Positions 1-5,248 of a DNA stretch of 5,248 nt are shown here, in pieces. Every line of letters starts with the position of its first letter. The stretch's first letter is position 1. Source of the DNA: Candidatus Equinaster intestinalis (GTDB taxonomy: Bacteria; Bacillota_A; Clostridia; Oscillospirales; Acutalibacteraceae); contig JAGHTJ010000155.1 of the NCBI GenBank assembly GCA_018065375.1, forward strand, positions 1 through 5,248. The letters are read 5' to 3'. Made by a program: the position numbers and the translations under genes. Below the pieces are notes generated by a model that saw nothing but the letters and a program-made list of their open reading frames with translations, did not search any database and was not told where the DNA came from.

Positions 1-35
1 AGCTTAAATATCATTTTGTCGCAAGAAAAAAATTG

Positions 36-64
36 TTGTAATTTATACTAAAAAATGGTATAAT
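36..64 (+). promoter_or_regulatory. sigma-A-type promoter with extended -10, driving the operon
   Basis: A -35 element TTGTAA (36-41) and a perfect -10 TATAAT (59-64) are separated by exactly 17 nt. A TG dinucleotide at 56-57 gives an extended -10 (TGGTATAAT). The predicted transcription start is near base 71, leaving a leader of about 25 nt before the ATG at 96. That is too short for a riboswitch or a conventional attenuator, so regulation here should act on initiation. No other comparably good promoter was seen before the following genes, so this one probably serves the whole operon. The start site is predicted, not mapped. Confidence 0.8.
43..63. repeat. inverted repeat overlapping promoter spacer and -10 (possible operator)
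   Basis: TTATAC at 43-48 and its exact reverse complement GTATAA at 58-63 flank a 9-nt spacer. The right arm overlaps the -10 box and the left arm lies just downstream of the -35. A dimeric regulator bound here would occlude RNA polymerase. The arms are only 6 bp and AT-rich, and the right arm is partly the -10 consensus, so chance is a real alternative. No regulator gene (such as KipR of the B. subtilis cluster) is in the window. Confidence 0.25.
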
Positions 65-95
65 ATCTTATCTAATAAATTTACGGAGGAATATT

Positions 96-1379
96 ATGAA
101 AAAGACATTTTGGCAGCGCCTTAAAGAGGTAGGCCCCGGCGCAGTAGTTGCGGCGGCATTTATCGGTCCCGGTACCGTTACCTCTTGCTCACTTTCGGGC
201 GCAAATTACGGATATGCTCTTTTATGGGCAATTCTCTTTTCCACAATTTCGGTAATCATTATGCAAAGTATGGCGTCCCGCCTCGGCATTGTTACGGGCA
301 AGGGCCTCGGTGAAGCTCTCCGCGAGAAGTTCACCGGTAAGGCAAGCCGTATAATTCTTGCCGTTTTGGTTATAGCGGCAGTATTTATAGGCAATGTTGC
401 TTATGAAACTGGTAACGTTTCGGGCGCGGCTCTCGGCTTGCAGGCTACAAACAGCGCTTGGATTGATAATTCAACCGTAAAAATAATCCTTGCGGTTATT
501 ATCGGCGTTGTTGCATTCGGCCTTTTGTTCAGCGGAAGCAATAAGTACATAGAAAAGATACTCACCGGTCTTGTTGTAATAATGGGTATTTTGTTCCTTA
601 TCTGCGCTATCGCGGTAAAACCCGATTGGCTCGAAGTATTAAAGGGCTTGTTTGTTCCCACGGCTCCCGAATCGAAGGACGGTACACCCTCCTGGATGAC
701 CATTGCGGCGCTTATGGGTACAACGGTTGTTCCGTATAACATTTATCTGCACGCTTCTTCTTCGGCTAAAAAATGGAATAATCCTGAAGAAGATATTAAA
801 ACCTCCAACCTCGATTCCATTCTGGCTATCGGTCTCGGCGGTATAATTTCTTTGGCAATCATCGTTTGCGCATCTGCCTGCAAATCGGCTCAAGGCGCAG
901 ATTTTGTAATTAAAAACGGCGGAGATATGGCATTATCCTTAAAGCCGCTTCTCGGCTCTTGGGCAACTACCATCTTCGGTATCGGTCTTTTTGCGGCGGG
1001 CTTCTCTTCGGCTATCACCGCTCCTCTTGCCGCGGCTTACGCTACAAGCGGAATTTTAGGCTGGGGCGAAGATATGAAGAAATGGCGCTTCAAAATTATC
1101 TGGATGATAGTTTTGGCATTCGGTATTGTTGCCACCTGCACTTTGGGTGCTTCCCCGCAGGAGATTATTCTCTTTGCCCAGGCGGCAAATGCTATCCTCC
1201 TGCCGATTACCGCAGTATTGCTTTTGATAGTTTCAAATGATAAGAAGCTTATGGGCAATTACAAAAACGGTATTGTTATAAATATTCTTGCTGTTATAGT
1301 AATCGGAGTTTTCCTCTTTATTGCCGCAAGAAATATGACTGCGTTTGTTGACAGCGCAAAGGCATTGTTCAATAAATAA
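96..1379 (+). CDS. ycsG: NRAMP-family (YcsG-type) membrane transporter lacking the canonical metal-binding motifs
   Basis: This is a 427-residue polytopic inner-membrane protein, about the usual NRAMP length of roughly 400-450 residues and 11 helices (APC/LeuT fold). Family features are the GPG before helix 1 (13-15), an ANYGYALLW stretch (36-44) like the canonical GAQYGY..LLW, a TGKGLGEALRE loop (67-77) and the helix-6 motif VPYNIYLHAS (212-221). The helix-1 metal motif DPGN is GPGT here (24-27), so Asp becomes Gly and Asn becomes Thr. In helix 6 the canonical MPHN is VPYN, so Met becomes Val (212) and His becomes Tyr (214). The residues that coordinate Mn2+/Fe2+ in classical NRAMPs are therefore absent. 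The start is set by GGAGG at 85-89, 6 nt before the ATG. It is the first gene of a 5-oxoprolinase operon, as its homologue is clustered with ycsF in B. subtilis. The fold assignment is firm. The substrate is unknown; 5-oxoproline or a divalent cation such as Mg2+ are possibilities. Confidence 0.9.
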   Translation: MKKTFWQRLKEVGPGAVVAAAFIGPGTVTSCSLSGANYGYALLWAILFSTISVIIMQSMASRLGIVTGKGLGEALREKFTGKASRIILAVLVIAAVFIGNVAYETGNVSGAALGLQATNSAWIDNSTVKIILAVIIGVVAFGLLFSGSNKYIEKILTGLVVIMGILFLICAIAVKPDWLEVLKGLFVPTAPESKDGTPSWMTIAALMGTTVVPYNIYLHASSSAKKWNNPEEDIKTSNLDSILAIGLGGIISLAIIVCASACKSAQGADFVIKNGGDMALSLKPLLGSWATTIFGIGLFAAGFSSAITAPLAAAYATSGILGWGEDMKKWRFKIIWMIVLAFGIVATCTLGASPQEIILFAQAANAILLPITAVLLLIVSNDKKLMGNYKNGIVINILAVIVIGVFLFIAARNMTAFVDSAKALFNK

Positions 1380-1403
1380 TTTATAAAATTTATGCAAATA
1401 AAA

Positions 1404-1438
1404 AAGCGCAAGTCAGGGTTTTTCTCTGACTTGCGTTT
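1404..1438. terminator. strong hairpin between the transporter and pxpA; partial terminator or processing site
   Basis: Bases 1404-1418 pair with 1424-1438 around a TTTTT loop. The core is a perfect 10-bp stem, CGCAAGTCAG (1407-1416) with CTGACTTGCG (1426-1435), extended by a few pairs including two G-U wobbles. On the plus strand the stem is followed by only TTTGCAGG, a poor U-tract, so termination there is probably incomplete. Read on the minus strand the hairpin is followed by six Ts, from the A run at 1400-1405, and looks like a good intrinsic terminator. No convincing promoter lies between the hairpin and pxpA, so read-through into the enzyme genes is expected. Confidence 0.7.
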
Positions 1439-1465
1439 GCAGGTTATTATATGGGAGATTTTTAA

Positions 1466-2239
1466 ATGTTTAAAGTAGACCTCAATGCAGATTTGGGAGA
1501 GAGCTTCGGCGCATACACAATCGGTATGGACGCCGATGTTTTAAAATTCATCACAAGCGCCAATGTTGCCTGCGGTTTTCACGCGGGCGACCCGGTTGTT
1601 ATGCAAAAAACCGTAGCTTTAGCGGCGCAAAACGATGTTGCCGTAGGTGCTCATCCGGGTTATCCCGATTTAATGGGCTTCGGCAGAAGAAATATGAATA
1701 TTTCGCCCGATGAAGCAAAGGCATATATCAAATATCAGGTTGGCGCGCTTCTTGCCTTTACCAAGGCGCAGGGCATAAGATTACAGCACGTAAAACCCCA
1801 CGGCGCTTTTTATAACAACGCGGCGGTAAACGAAAAGCTTGCTCTTGCGATTTGCGAGGGTATTTACGAGGTGGATAAGGACCTCATTATGCTCGGTCTT
1901 GCAGGAAGCAAACATATCGAAGCGGCAAAGCAGGTAGGCCTTAAGGTTGCAAGTGAGGTTTTTGCAGACCGCGGTTATATGGATGACGGTACACTTGTTC
2001 CGCGCAGTATGCCGGGGGCTATGATACACGACAGAAACGAAGCAATAAAGAGAACTATCCGTATGGTAAAGGAAGGCAAGGTTGAAACGGTAACCGGAAA
2101 GGTTATAGATATAACTGCCGATTCAATCTGTGTTCACGGTGATAACCCCGATGCCATAGGCTTCGTAAAGGAAATTAAGGAGCGCCTTGAAAAAGAGGGC
2201 GTAACCGTTACAAATATAGCAAACGTAATTAACAAATAA
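1466..2239 (+). CDS. pxpA: 5-oxoprolinase subunit A (LamB/YcsF family)
   Basis: This is a cytosolic subunit of the prokaryotic ATP-dependent 5-oxoprolinase, which with PxpB and PxpC converts 5-oxo-L-proline, ATP and water to L-glutamate, ADP and phosphate. The 257 residues match the family's usual length of about 250 from end to end. Conserved blocks visible are DLNADLGE (5-12), ACGFHAGDP (35-43), [15 protein letters not shown] (61-75), [10 protein letters not shown] (108-117), FADRGY (166-171), [13 protein letters not shown] (177-189) and ICVHGDNP (221-228). The many Asp, His and Glu residues in these blocks are typical of this hydrolase-like barrel family. GGGAG at 1453-1457 lies 8 nt before the ATG and supports the start. 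It is the first gene after the 1404-1438 hairpin and is followed 11 nt later by pxpB. No truncation or missing motif was seen. Confidence 0.96.
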   Translation: MFKVDLNADLGESFGAYTIGMDADVLKFITSANVACGFHAGDPVVMQKTVALAAQNDVAVGAHPGYPDLMGFGRRNMNISPDEAKAYIKYQVGALLAFTKAQGIRLQHVKPHGAFYNNAAVNEKLALAICEGIYEVDKDLIMLGLAGSKHIEAAKQVGLKVASEVFADRGYMDDGTLVPRSMPGAMIHDRNEAIKRTIRMVKEGKVETVTGKVIDITADSICVHGDNPDAIGFVKEIKERLEKEGVTVTNIANVINK

Positions 2240-2250
2240 GGAAGAAATAA

Positions 2251-2982
2251 ATGGATTATCCGCAAATTAAAATCACCGGCGATACTTCGGTGGCAATACT
2301 TTTCGGCGATGAAATAAGTGAAGAAATAAATACAAAAATTCGTGCTTTTGATGCGGCCTTAAGTGAGGAGCAGATAGAGGGCGTTTATGAAACCGTGCCT
2401 ACCTACTGCACCCTTACCATTCATTATGCCCCCGAAAAGATACGTTTTAATGAGCTTCGCGAAAAGCTTGAAAAGCTGCTTGCCGTTGCTCATAAGGCTC
2501 AAAAAATGAATACCGTAATTATGGAAATACCGGTGCTTTACGGCGGTGAATACGGTCCGGACCTTGAATATGTTGCAGAGCATAACTCGCTTACACCCGA
2601 AGAGGTTATAAAAATCCACACCGGCGCGGAATATCTTATTTATATGCTCGGTTTTACTCCCGGATTTTCCTATATGGGAGGAATGGACGAGCGGATTGCA
2701 ACTCCGCGTCTTAAAACTCCCCGCGTGCTTATTCCTGCGGGCAGTGTCGGTATTGCCGGCAAGCAGACCGGCATTTATCCGATAGATTCTCCCGGAGGCT
2801 GGCAGCTTATAGGAAGAACTCCGGTGCGGCTTTATGATTCCGAGCGAGACACACCGATTTTGCTCGATGCGGGCCTTCATGTAAAATTTGTTCCGATAGA
2901 TGAAACGGAATATAACAGAATTTTAAATAAAGTAGAGCAGGGAAAATATCACTGTCATACCTACATAAAGGAGGACGAGTGA
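2251..2982 (+). CDS. pxpB: 5-oxoprolinase subunit B (KipI family, CT_C_D domain)
   Basis: This is the second 5-oxoprolinase subunit, related to the C/D half of the carboxyltransferase domain of urea amidolyase and to B. subtilis KipI, known as an inhibitor of the sporulation kinase KinA. The protein has 243 residues, normal for the family. An N-terminal alpha/beta part (about 1-85) precedes the cyclophilin-like domain, which carries the signatures YMLGFTPGFSYMGG (131-144) and PAGSVGIAGKQTGIYP (162-177) followed by SPGGWQLIGRTP (180-191). AAGGAAG at 2238-2244, overlapping the pxpA stop, places the ATG at normal spacing. Its position directly between pxpA and pxpC supports the metabolic role over kinase inhibition. 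The KipI name should not be read as evidence of sporulation control here. Confidence 0.95.
   Translation: MDYPQIKITGDTSVAILFGDEISEEINTKIRAFDAALSEEQIEGVYETVPTYCTLTIHYAPEKIRFNELREKLEKLLAVAHKAQKMNTVIMEIPVLYGGEYGPDLEYVAEHNSLTPEEVIKIHTGAEYLIYMLGFTPGFSYMGGMDERIATPRLKTPRVLIPAGSVGIAGKQTGIYPIDSPGGWQLIGRTPVRLYDSERDTPILLDAGLHVKFVPIDETEYNRILNKVEQGKYHCHTYIKEDE
2967..2974 (+). promoter_or_regulatory. consensus ribosome binding site inside pxpB, for pxpC
   Basis: AAAGGAGG lies within the last codons of pxpB, 9 nt before the ATG at 2984. It decides the start of pxpC in favour of 2984 over the in-frame ATG at 2993, which would be 18 nt away. The pxpB stop and this ATG are separated by one base, an arrangement suited to coupled translation of the two partner subunits. 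Confidence 0.8.
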
Positions 2983-2983
2983 T

Positions 2984-4018
2984 ATGGGAATTATGTTTCA
3001 TTCGGGAGGACTTTTAACTACCGTTCAGGATGCCGGCAGACGAGGTTATCAGCGATACGGTCTCGGTGTTTCGGGCGCGGTTGATGTTCACTCCTACGTA
3101 TATGCAAATATTCTTGTTGGCAATATTTATAATGAAGCGGTGCTCGAGGCTACCCTTGTAGGTCCAGAAATAGAGTTTACCTCCGATTCGGTAATTGCCG
3201 TTACGGGTGGAGACCTTTCACCCGCGATAAACGGTAAGAAATGCGAAATGTATAGAGCGCTTGCCGTAAATAAGGGCGATGTGCTGTCTTTCGGCGAGGT
3301 AAAATCGGGTTGCAGAGCCTATATTTCATTTGCGGGGGGACTGGCGATAACCCCCATTATGGGAAGCCGCTCCACCTACATAAAGGCACATCTCGGCGGA
3401 TATGAGGGCAGAAAGCTCCAAAAGGGAGACGAAATTGCCTTCAGAAAACCCTATGCCAGACCGAAAAATATAGAAAAACGCTTTATGGAGCCGCAGAAGT
3501 TCGGCGGTGAATATACCGTGAGAGTTCTTATGGGTCCGCAGGAGGAAAGCTTTACCGATGCGGGCATAGAAACCTTTTTAAATAATCCGTATAGCGTTAC
3601 TAATAATTTTGACCGTATGGGCTACCGCCTTACGGGACCGAAAATCACCCACGTTACGGACGGTAATATTATTACTGACGGTATAACCTTCGGTGCAATT
3701 CAGGTGCCCGATACCGGGGAACCGATAATAATGCTTTCGGATAGGCAAACCACCGGCGGCTATGCAAAAATTGCGAGCGTTATCAATGTTGATATGCCCT
3801 TTGTTGCGCAGTGCAAGGCGGGGGATAAGATACATTTTATAAAAACCGATATTGAAACAGCACAGAATGATTTTTGCGCCCAGATAGAAAAGTATCAGCG
3901 CTTAAAGGAATATTTTGATGCGGATTTTGCGGCAGAGCCCGTTAAAAAAGGCGTAAAAAAATATGAGGTTGTGCTGTCGGGAAACACTTACAACGTTACG
4001 GTAGAAAGGGTTGAATAG
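2984..4018 (+). CDS. pxpC: 5-oxoprolinase subunit C (KipA family, CT_A_B domain)
   Basis: This is the third 5-oxoprolinase subunit, homologous to the A/B half of the biotin-dependent carboxyltransferase domain and to B. subtilis KipA. It is expected to pair with PxpB. Hallmarks in order are LLTTVQDAGRRGYQ (10-23) with SGAVD (30-34), GSRSTY (127-132) with LGGYEGRKLQKGD (137-149), GPQEESF (184-190), DRMGYRL (210-216) and SDRQTTGGY (252-260). The 344 residues are slightly longer than a minimal CT_A_B protein of roughly 310-330. The extra length is a C-terminal tail (about 321-344) that includes KKYEVVLSGNTYNVTVE and resembles the first strands of a biotinyl carrier domain, but no biotin-accepting lysine motif follows. 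The gene starts 1 nt after pxpB and ends 1 nt before the next start. Despite the database label 'biotin-dependent carboxyltransferase', no biotin carboxylase or carrier gene is present here, so the 5-oxoprolinase role is favoured. Confidence 0.95.
   Translation: MGIMFHSGGLLTTVQDAGRRGYQRYGLGVSGAVDVHSYVYANILVGNIYNEAVLEATLVGPEIEFTSDSVIAVTGGDLSPAINGKKCEMYRALAVNKGDVLSFGEVKSGCRAYISFAGGLAITPIMGSRSTYIKAHLGGYEGRKLQKGDEIAFRKPYARPKNIEKRFMEPQKFGGEYTVRVLMGPQEESFTDAGIETFLNNPYSVTNNFDRMGYRLTGPKITHVTDGNIITDGITFGAIQVPDTGEPIIMLSDRQTTGGYAKIASVINVDMPFVAQCKAGDKIHFIKTDIETAQNDFCAQIEKYQRLKEYFDADFAAEPVKKGVKKYEVVLSGNTYNVTVERVE
4005..4010 (+). promoter_or_regulatory. ribosome binding site deciding the DUF1445 start
   Basis: AAAGGG lies in the last codons of pxpC, 9 nt before the ATG at 4020. 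A TTG at 4011 in the same frame abuts this site with no spacer, so it cannot be served by it. The ATG at 4020 is therefore the likely start. It gives a 1-nt gap after the pxpC stop. Confidence 0.65.
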
Positions 4019-4019
4019 T

Positions 4020-4844
4020 ATGCAGAAATTTGATATTACACCTTACGTGAATATGAAGCCTGCCGAGGTAAGAGAAAAAATCAGAAGCGGCGAAATCAAT
4101 TTTCCCACGGCGGGTATGGCAGCGGGATACGCCCAGGCAAACCTCGTAATACTGCAGGGCGAATATGCAAAGGATTTTGAGGAGTTTTGCAAGAAAAATC
4201 CCTTTCCGTGCCCCGTGCTTGAAATTATCCGCGAAAACCCCTTTACCCACGATATGGGAGAGGGCGGAAATATAGTAACCGATATTCCGGAATATTATAT
4301 TTACCGTAACGGCGTTCTTACCGAAAAGGTAAACGATGCGAGTGAATTTTGGCAGGACGATTTTGTAGGTTTTCTCATAGGTTGCAGTTTTTCCTTTGAA
4401 GAAACCCTTATGAAAGAGGGTATCGAGGTTCGTCATATAGCCCAGGGCAGAAATGTACCTATGTATAAAACGAACATCGAAACCAAAAAGGCGGGTCCGT
4501 TTTTCGGCCCTATGGTTTGCAGTATGAGACCTATGACTCCGGAAAATGCACAAAAAGCATACGATATAACCGTAAAAATGCCGAATGTTCACGGCGCGCC
4601 GGTGCATATCGGAGACCCCGAGAAGCTCGGAATTAAGGATATTATGAAACCCGATTACGGCGATGCGGTGGATATTTACGAAAACGAGGTTACGGTTTTC
4701 TGGCCCTGCGGTGTAACACCCCAGGCGGCAGTAGAAAATGCCAAACCGCCCATCGTTATAACCCATTCACCGGGACATATGTTCATTACAGATATTAAAA
4801 ACTGCGAACTTAATGATTATCTTGAAAGTAAGAAAAATAAGTAA
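4020..4844 (+). CDS. ycsI: DUF1445 putative hydro-lyase (YcsI / D-glutamate cyclase family)
   Basis: This is a 274-residue soluble protein that matches the DUF1445 family along its full length of about 265 residues. Blocks visible are PTAGMAAGYAQANL (29-42), a FCKKNPFPCPVLE region shortly after it, GCSFSFE (121-127), GRNVPMY and GPMVCSMRP in the middle, HGAPVHIGDP (191-200), KPDYGDAV, FWPCGVTPQ (227-235) and THSPGHMF (248-255). The invariant-looking Cys, His and Glu residues suggest an enzyme. Mammalian mitochondrial D-glutamate cyclase contains a related domain and interconverts D-glutamate and 5-oxo-D-proline, formally a hydro-lyase reaction. That fits a gene placed 1 nt after 5-oxoprolinase subunits. 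I infer a role on 5-oxoproline or D-glutamate; the exact reaction of this bacterial protein cannot be read from sequence. An alternative TTG start at 4011 would add three residues and overlap pxpC, but the ribosome binding site favours 4020. It is the last gene before the operon terminator. Confidence 0.92.
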   Translation: MQKFDITPYVNMKPAEVREKIRSGEINFPTAGMAAGYAQANLVILQGEYAKDFEEFCKKNPFPCPVLEIIRENPFTHDMGEGGNIVTDIPEYYIYRNGVLTEKVNDASEFWQDDFVGFLIGCSFSFEETLMKEGIEVRHIAQGRNVPMYKTNIETKKAGPFFGPMVCSMRPMTPENAQKAYDITVKMPNVHGAPVHIGDPEKLGIKDIMKPDYGDAVDIYENEVTVFWPCGVTPQAAVENAKPPIVITHSPGHMFITDIKNCELNDYLESKKNK

Positions 4845-4850
4845 ACAGAA

Positions 4851-4877
4851 GACCTCCGAATTTTAAATTCGGAGGTC
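4851..4877. terminator. bidirectional intrinsic terminator between convergent genes
   Basis: Bases 4851-4863 and 4865-4877 are perfect reverse complements (GACCTCCGAATTT and AAATTCGGAGGTC), a 13-bp inverted repeat. In RNA this would be a stem of about 10-11 bp with a small AU loop. On the plus strand TTTATTGT follows, 6 nt after the DUF1445 stop codon. On the minus strand the stem is followed by a T-rich run (TTCTGTTTACTTATTTTT), which serves the convergent permease gene. It ends the 5-oxoprolinase operon. Confidence 0.9.
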
Positions 4878-4936
4878 TTTATTGTGGAGTTAGTATGGGA
4901 TTGCGTCCTCGACATTCCGCCGGTTTTTAATGCAAT

Positions 4937-5248
4937 TTATATATTCGTTATAAAAAGCACAATACCCGAAAGAATAAGTATAACGTAAATTATCTTTAAA
5001 AATGTTTCTTGTTTTACTTTTTTGGTGAGCACGCCGCCAAGCCAAACGGCAAAAAATGTGGGCAGAATACATATACCGGTCATTTTAAGCACCGGAGCTG
5101 TCATCATACCGTCAATAAAATATGTGATAATCATAACGGTATTTATTATTGCCCAAACGGCGTTTACAGTCGCTCTGAATTCGCGTTTTTCGGGGAGCCG
5201 TGCTACGCTGTAAACCGCCAAAAAACTGCCGCCCGAAACGAAAAGTCC
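4937..5248 (-). CDS. TSUP (TauE/SafE) family permease, C-terminal part; 5' end outside the window
   Basis: The reading frame is open from the right edge of the window to a TAA at 4939-4937 and gives the last 103 residues of a longer membrane protein. It begins GLFVSGGSFLAVYS, which resembles the glycine-rich segment that opens the second half of TSUP permeases. Three hydrophobic helices follow, around VWAIINTVMIITYF, ICILPTFFAVWLGG and IIYVILILSGIVLFI. Between the last two, a short TKKVKQETF loop matches the basic loop typical of the family's C-terminal hairpin. TSUP proteins move small anions such as sulfite, sulfoacetate or other organosulfur compounds, and the substrate here cannot be told. 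A TTG near 5221 is not the start, because homology continues upstream of it. It converges on the 5-oxoprolinase operon and shares its terminator, so it is probably a separate transcription unit. Confidence 0.75.
   Translation of the reverse strand, partial: GLFVSGGSFLAVYSVARLPEKREFRATVNAVWAIINTVMIITYFIDGMMTAPVLKMTGICILPTFFAVWLGGVLTKKVKQETFLKIIYVILILSGIVLFITNI

Noticed and set aside
65..95. Possible riboswitch or attenuator ahead of the transporter
   Set aside because: The predicted leader is about 25 nt, with no room for a structured aptamer, and no stem was seen.
2359..2880. 173-codon open frame on the minus strand
   Set aside because: It is fully antisense to pxpB, whose family motifs are intact in the plus frame, and the translation has no domain-like character.
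2251..4018. Reading kipI/kipA as sporulation kinase regulators or as a biotin-dependent carboxylase
   Set aside because: No sensor kinase, biotin carboxylase or biotin carrier gene is present in the window, and the adjacent pxpA makes the 5-oxoprolinase assignment much more likely.
3996..4766. 256-codon open frame on the minus strand
   Set aside because: It lies antisense to the clear DUF1445 gene, its protein is rich in Cys, His and Arg with no recognisable family, and it has no fitting ribosome binding site or operon context. It is a codon-bias shadow.
4890..5072. 60-codon minus-strand open frame near the right end
   Set aside because: It overlaps the TSUP permease gene in another frame. 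The permease frame has the membrane helices and family motifs, while this frame has none.
5022..5213. 63-codon plus-strand open frame opposite the permease
   Set aside because: It is somewhat hydrophobic only because it is complementary to membrane-helix codons. It has no ribosome binding site and shows no family features.
1..5248. CRISPR arrays, insertion sequences, tRNA or rRNA genes
   Set aside because: No direct repeats with spacers, transposase motifs, terminal inverted repeats or tRNA-like sequences were seen. The window is almost fully explained by six genes and their signals.

Overview
The window reads as part of a chromosome of an anaerobic, moderately AT-rich Bacillota, most likely class Clostridia (for example a gut Oscillospiraceae or Christensenellales relative). 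The reasons are strong AGGAGG-type ribosome binding sites, an AT-rich extended -10 promoter, very tight gene packing, and a gene set that matches the Bacillus subtilis ycsF-ycsG-ycsI-kipI-kipA cluster in a different order. The taxon is inferred; no rRNA or other phylogenetic marker is present.

Layout: bases 1-95 hold a well-formed sigma-A-type promoter and a leader of about 25 nt. Bases 96-1379 encode an NRAMP-fold membrane transporter (YcsG type). An 86-nt gap with a strong hairpin follows. Bases 1466-4018 encode the three subunits of the prokaryotic ATP-dependent 5-oxoprolinase, pxpA, pxpB and pxpC, and bases 4020-4844 encode a DUF1445 protein (YcsI / D-glutamate cyclase family). The gaps in the last four genes are 11, 1 and 1 nt, so they are almost certainly co-transcribed. 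A near-perfect hairpin at 4851-4877 closes the operon. It is shared with a convergent minus-strand gene at 4937-5248, the C-terminal part of a TSUP (TauE/SafE) permease whose 5' end lies beyond the window.

Working model: the operon recovers glutamate from 5-oxoproline (pyroglutamate), a product of glutamine and glutamate cyclization. PxpABC opens L-5-oxoproline to L-glutamate at the cost of ATP. The DUF1445 protein belongs to a family linked to D-glutamate/5-oxo-D-proline interconversion and could feed or drain the D side. The transporter is NRAMP-like but lacks the DPGN and MPHN metal-binding motifs, so it may carry something other than Mn2+/Fe2+, possibly 5-oxoproline itself.

The cluster is a known type. 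The points worth a second look are the transporter's altered binding site, the linkage to DUF1445, a biotinyl-domain-like tail on PxpC, and the hairpin between the transporter and the enzyme genes.
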